Of a DNA stretch of 34,219 nucleotides, positions 32,453 through 34,219 are shown piece by piece (the stretch's first letter is position 1; each line of letters starts with the position of its first letter). The notes below the pieces were generated by a model. It was not told the DNA's origin. It saw nothing but the letters and a program-made list of their open reading frames with translations, and did no database searches. The position numbers and the translations under genes were made by a program. Origin of the DNA: Bacteroidales bacterium (GTDB lineage Bacteria; Bacteroidota; Bacteroidia; Bacteroidales; UBA932); assembly GCA_017483985.1 (NCBI GenBank), contig JAFUUB010000081.1, forward strand, positions 1 through 34,219, written 5' to 3'.

Positions 32453-33346
32453 TTATGGATTATATTGTTTGTATGCATCTTTCAGGGCCTGGCTGACCTG
32501 TTCGCGGACCGTGTCGGGACCAAGGACTTCGACCCGGCTGCCGAGGCGGCAGAATTCCATGATGACATCGTCGTCCGGCACCACCCGGATACGGAAAACG
32601 TTGTTGCGTACTTCTTTCTGGCTGCGGTGCAGGGGCAGGTCCCGCAGGTAGCGGGCCTCCCGCTCCGTCGCCCGGAATTCGATGTCTTCCGCCTTGCGGC
32701 CATCGGGCAGGTAGATGCCGAAACTGGTCGCGAAGGCTTCTTCCACGTCATAGTCTTCCGGCATCCTGAAGGTGCGGTCTTCCACGGTGATGTCCAGGAT
32801 GCGGTCCAGCCCGTAGACCCGTTCGGCGCTGCGTTCCTCGCACCAGCCGACCAGGTACCAGCGGCGGGCGAATTCCTTGAGCGCATGGGGATGGACATGG
32901 AGCTCTTCCACGTCCTGGCGGGTGTATTTCCGGTACCGGATGACCACGACCCGGTCGCCCGTCATGGCCTCCATCAGCAGGGTCAGCCAGCGTTGTCCCG
33001 AGGGAACGTCCTCGACGCTGACCCGCCCGTTCAGGCGCTCTTTCCCGAGGGTGAGCAGGTTGTTGACGGTGAAGGTGTTGATCAGCCAGGCTTCGGTGGC
33101 GTCGGTGTCGGCGACATCTTCCGCATAGGGGACATGGTACCGGTTGGTCCGCCGGTCGCAGGTGATCCCGATGCCGAAGATCTGCTCGATGGCCTGCCGG
33201 TGGTTGTTGAAGGTCCGGCGGGAATAGTCCGTGCCCCAGCGAAGTTCCCAGGCCCGGGCGATTTCTTCGAGGAGCAGGCCGCGGCTCCCGGCCTTGATGA
33301 AGGTCTGGATCAGCCAGATGTATTTCTGTATCAGTTCTGTAACCAT
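32453..33346 (-). CDS. HTH-WYL domain transcriptional regulator
   Basis: Start set at 33346 (MVTELIQKYIWLIQTFIKAG), giving 297 residues; the GTG-initiated frame up to 33538 overlaps cutC and is not conserved. The N-terminus holds a winged helix (LLLEEIARAWELRWGTDYSR, RTFNNHRQAIEQIFGI). A WYL domain follows from about residue 140, with VVIRYRKYTRQDVEELHVHP and FARRWYLVGWCEE, and a C-terminal WCX-like extension. WYL proteins bind nucleotides or nucleic acids and control varied stress, phage-defence or metabolic genes. It sits between cutC (16 nt) and the S9 gene (3 nt) in one apparent operon. No defence genes are in view. Confidence 0.88.
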   Translation of the reverse strand: MVTELIQKYIWLIQTFIKAGSRGLLLEEIARAWELRWGTDYSRRTFNNHRQAIEQIFGIGITCDRRTNRYHVPYAEDVADTDATEAWLINTFTVNNLLTLGKERLNGRVSVEDVPSGQRWLTLLMEAMTGDRVVVIRYRKYTRQDVEELHVHPHALKEFARRWYLVGWCEERSAERVYGLDRILDITVEDRTFRMPEDYDVEEAFATSFGIYLPDGRKAEDIEFRATEREARYLRDLPLHRSQKEVRNNVFRIRVVPDDDVIMEFCRLGSRVEVLGPDTVREQVSQALKDAYKQYNP

Positions 33347-33362
33347 GAATTGGGCCCTTCGC

Positions 33363-34013
33363 TTAGAATGACATTTCCGTCCCCCGGACCGCCCGGATGA
33401 TGCCGGTGCGGGTGCCGTGCAGTTCCGTGACCCCCGTATATTCGGCCAGCGCCACGGCGTTTTCCGGGGTGACGCCGCCGCCCGGCAGGATGATCGTCCT
33501 TCCGGCCGCCTGCTCGACCATTTTCCGGATCGTCTCACGGCCCGTCCAGGCGTCCGGCGCTCCGCCGGAGGTCAGCACGCGGTCCACCCCCAGGCTGATG
33601 ACGTCTTCGAGCGCCTGGAAGATGTCCGGGGTCTCGTCGATCGCCCGGTGGAAGGTCACGCTGAGCCCGTAGGTCCGGGCCACGGACACCAGTTCGCGGC
33701 AGAGGTCGAGGTCCACGTTCCCTTCCCGGGTCAGCGCTCCGATGACCACCCCGTTCAGTCCGCAGTTCGCGCAATAGGCGATCTTGTAGAACATTTTCTC
33801 GATTTCCTTCTCATCGAAGACGAAATCGCCGCCGCGCGGGCGGATCAGGACATTGACCGGCAGCCCCTTGAGGGTTCCCGCCTCGTCGATGTCCGCATGG
33901 TGCGGGGACATGCCCCCGCAGCTCAGGTCATAGCACAGTTCGATCCGGTCCGTCCCGGCGATGACGGCCGCATACATGGCCGTAATGCTGTCACAACACG
34001 TTTCTACGATCAT
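33363..34013 (-). CDS. cutC: CutC family protein
   Basis: A 216-residue TIM-barrel protein with the CutC signatures MIVETCCDSI, GTDRIELCYDLSCGGMSP, VLIRPRGGDFVF, VTFHRAIDE, VDRVLTSGG and ILPGGGVTPEN. It was once linked to copper tolerance, but its biochemical role is unsettled. Cytosolic. It lies 27 nt after the recG-like stop and 16 nt before the WYL gene. The sequence just before its ATG contains AGGAG but only 3 nt away, too close for a normal ribosome-binding site. Confidence 0.93.
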   Translation of the reverse strand: MIVETCCDSITAMYAAVIAGTDRIELCYDLSCGGMSPHHADIDEAGTLKGLPVNVLIRPRGGDFVFDEKEIEKMFYKIAYCANCGLNGVVIGALTREGNVDLDLCRELVSVARTYGLSVTFHRAIDETPDIFQALEDVISLGVDRVLTSGGAPDAWTGRETIRKMVEQAAGRTIILPGGGVTPENAVALAEYTGVTELHGTRTGIIRAVRGTEMSF

Positions 34014-34040
34014 CCTCTCCTGTCTCAGTTACAGCCTTTT

Positions 34041-34219
34041 CTAGCTGATCCGGCTGTAATCATGTACCTTATATTTGTCTTTTCTCAATTCATAGAGCAG
34101 CCGCCCGTTCTCCGGACGCTCCAGCAGCGGATCCCGCTCCAGCACCTGCTCCGCATAGGTCCATGCCTCCGCGAGCAGCGCCCCGTCCCTGGCCAGCGAC
34201 GCAATCGCCAGGTTGATCG
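34041..34219 (-). CDS. recG: C-terminal end of an ATP-dependent DNA helicase RecG-like protein
   Basis: The frame enters from the right edge and stops with TAG at 34041-34043, giving 58 residues: INLAIASLARDGALLAEAWT, then YAEQVLERDPLLERPENGRL, then LYELRKDKYKVHDYSRIS. The pattern of an Ala-rich helix, a (E/D)xDP-L-xxPEN turn and a tail ending in an aromatic residue plus IS resembles the extreme C-terminus of Bacteroidota RecG helicases. The assignment rests on this tail only. It is upstream of cutC on the same strand with a 27-nt gap. An ACAGCC/GGCTGT palindrome spans the stop, without a T run. Confidence 0.55.
   Translation of the reverse strand, partial: INLAIASLARDGALLAEAWTYAEQVLERDPLLERPENGRLLYELRKDKYKVHDYSRIS

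Noticed and set aside
31100..33400. A 766-codon plus-strand frame antisense to the S9 and WYL genes
   Set aside because: Both minus-strand genes have full catalytic or domain motifs; the antisense product has none.
34023..34062. Terminator at the end of the recG-like gene
   Set aside because: The ACAGCC/GGCTGT stem has a long loop and no T run, and cutC follows closely on the same strand.

Overview
The window reads as part of the chromosome of a GC-rich member of the Bacteroidota, most likely an anaerobic gut or rumen Bacteroidales. The basis is the repeated Bacteroidota-type promoter signature (TTTG or CTTG, about 19-20 nt, then TAnnTTTG), weak or absent Shine-Dalgarno sequences at nearly all starts, many small lipoproteins, and families typical of the phylum (DUF1573, SusB-type GH97, GH78, single-chain pyruvate:ferredoxin oxidoreductase). 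I cannot name the genus. Strong codon bias leaves very long antisense open frames, which I treat as shadows.

Layout. 1-2100: the 3' end of pepD, then the ribosomal operon rpsF-rpsR-rplI with its own promoter, leader hairpin and terminator. 2119-6300 (minus): parE, a small PlsC-type acyltransferase and an AMP-forming acyl ligase, tightly packed. 6400-7971: a secreted DUF1573 protein (minus), a 57-residue 2[4Fe-4S] ferredoxin (plus) and a strongly folded 101-nt inverted-repeat element. 7972-16354 (minus): an M16 zinc peptidase, a LysR regulator, nifJ and fabD. 16355-19386: an EamA/DMT-type transporter, tRNA-Arg(CCG), a two-domain NTF2-like lipoprotein, and unusually repeat-rich intergenic DNA. 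19387-23346 (plus): a membrane SpoIIE/RsbU-type phosphatase, a lipoprotein TIM-barrel isomerase and a Gfo/Idh oxidoreductase. 23349-24461 (minus): a MetE-C-like methyltransferase. 24567-30275 (plus): GDPD, GH97 and GH78 lipoproteins in a tight operon. 30242-34219 (minus): the C-terminus of a RecG-like helicase, cutC, a WYL regulator and an S9 peptidase.

How the parts fit. The ferredoxin is a plausible electron acceptor for the oxidoreductase, which makes acetyl-CoA; fabD beside it commits malonyl units to fatty acid synthesis, and the acyltransferase/ligase pair could re-acylate lysolipids. The GDPD-GH97-GH78 operon plus the isomerase/Gfo-Idh pair looks like periplasmic and cytosolic glycan or glycoside trimming without a local SusC/SusD pair.

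Most worth a second look: a full-strength Shine-Dalgarno before rpsR (and a weaker one before rplI) in a lineage whose ribosomes normally hide the anti-SD using the rpsR product itself; the 28-bp-stem branched element at 7865-7965; and two paired inverted-repeat arrays (17466-17598 and 19083-19210) with matching symmetric geometry but different sequence.
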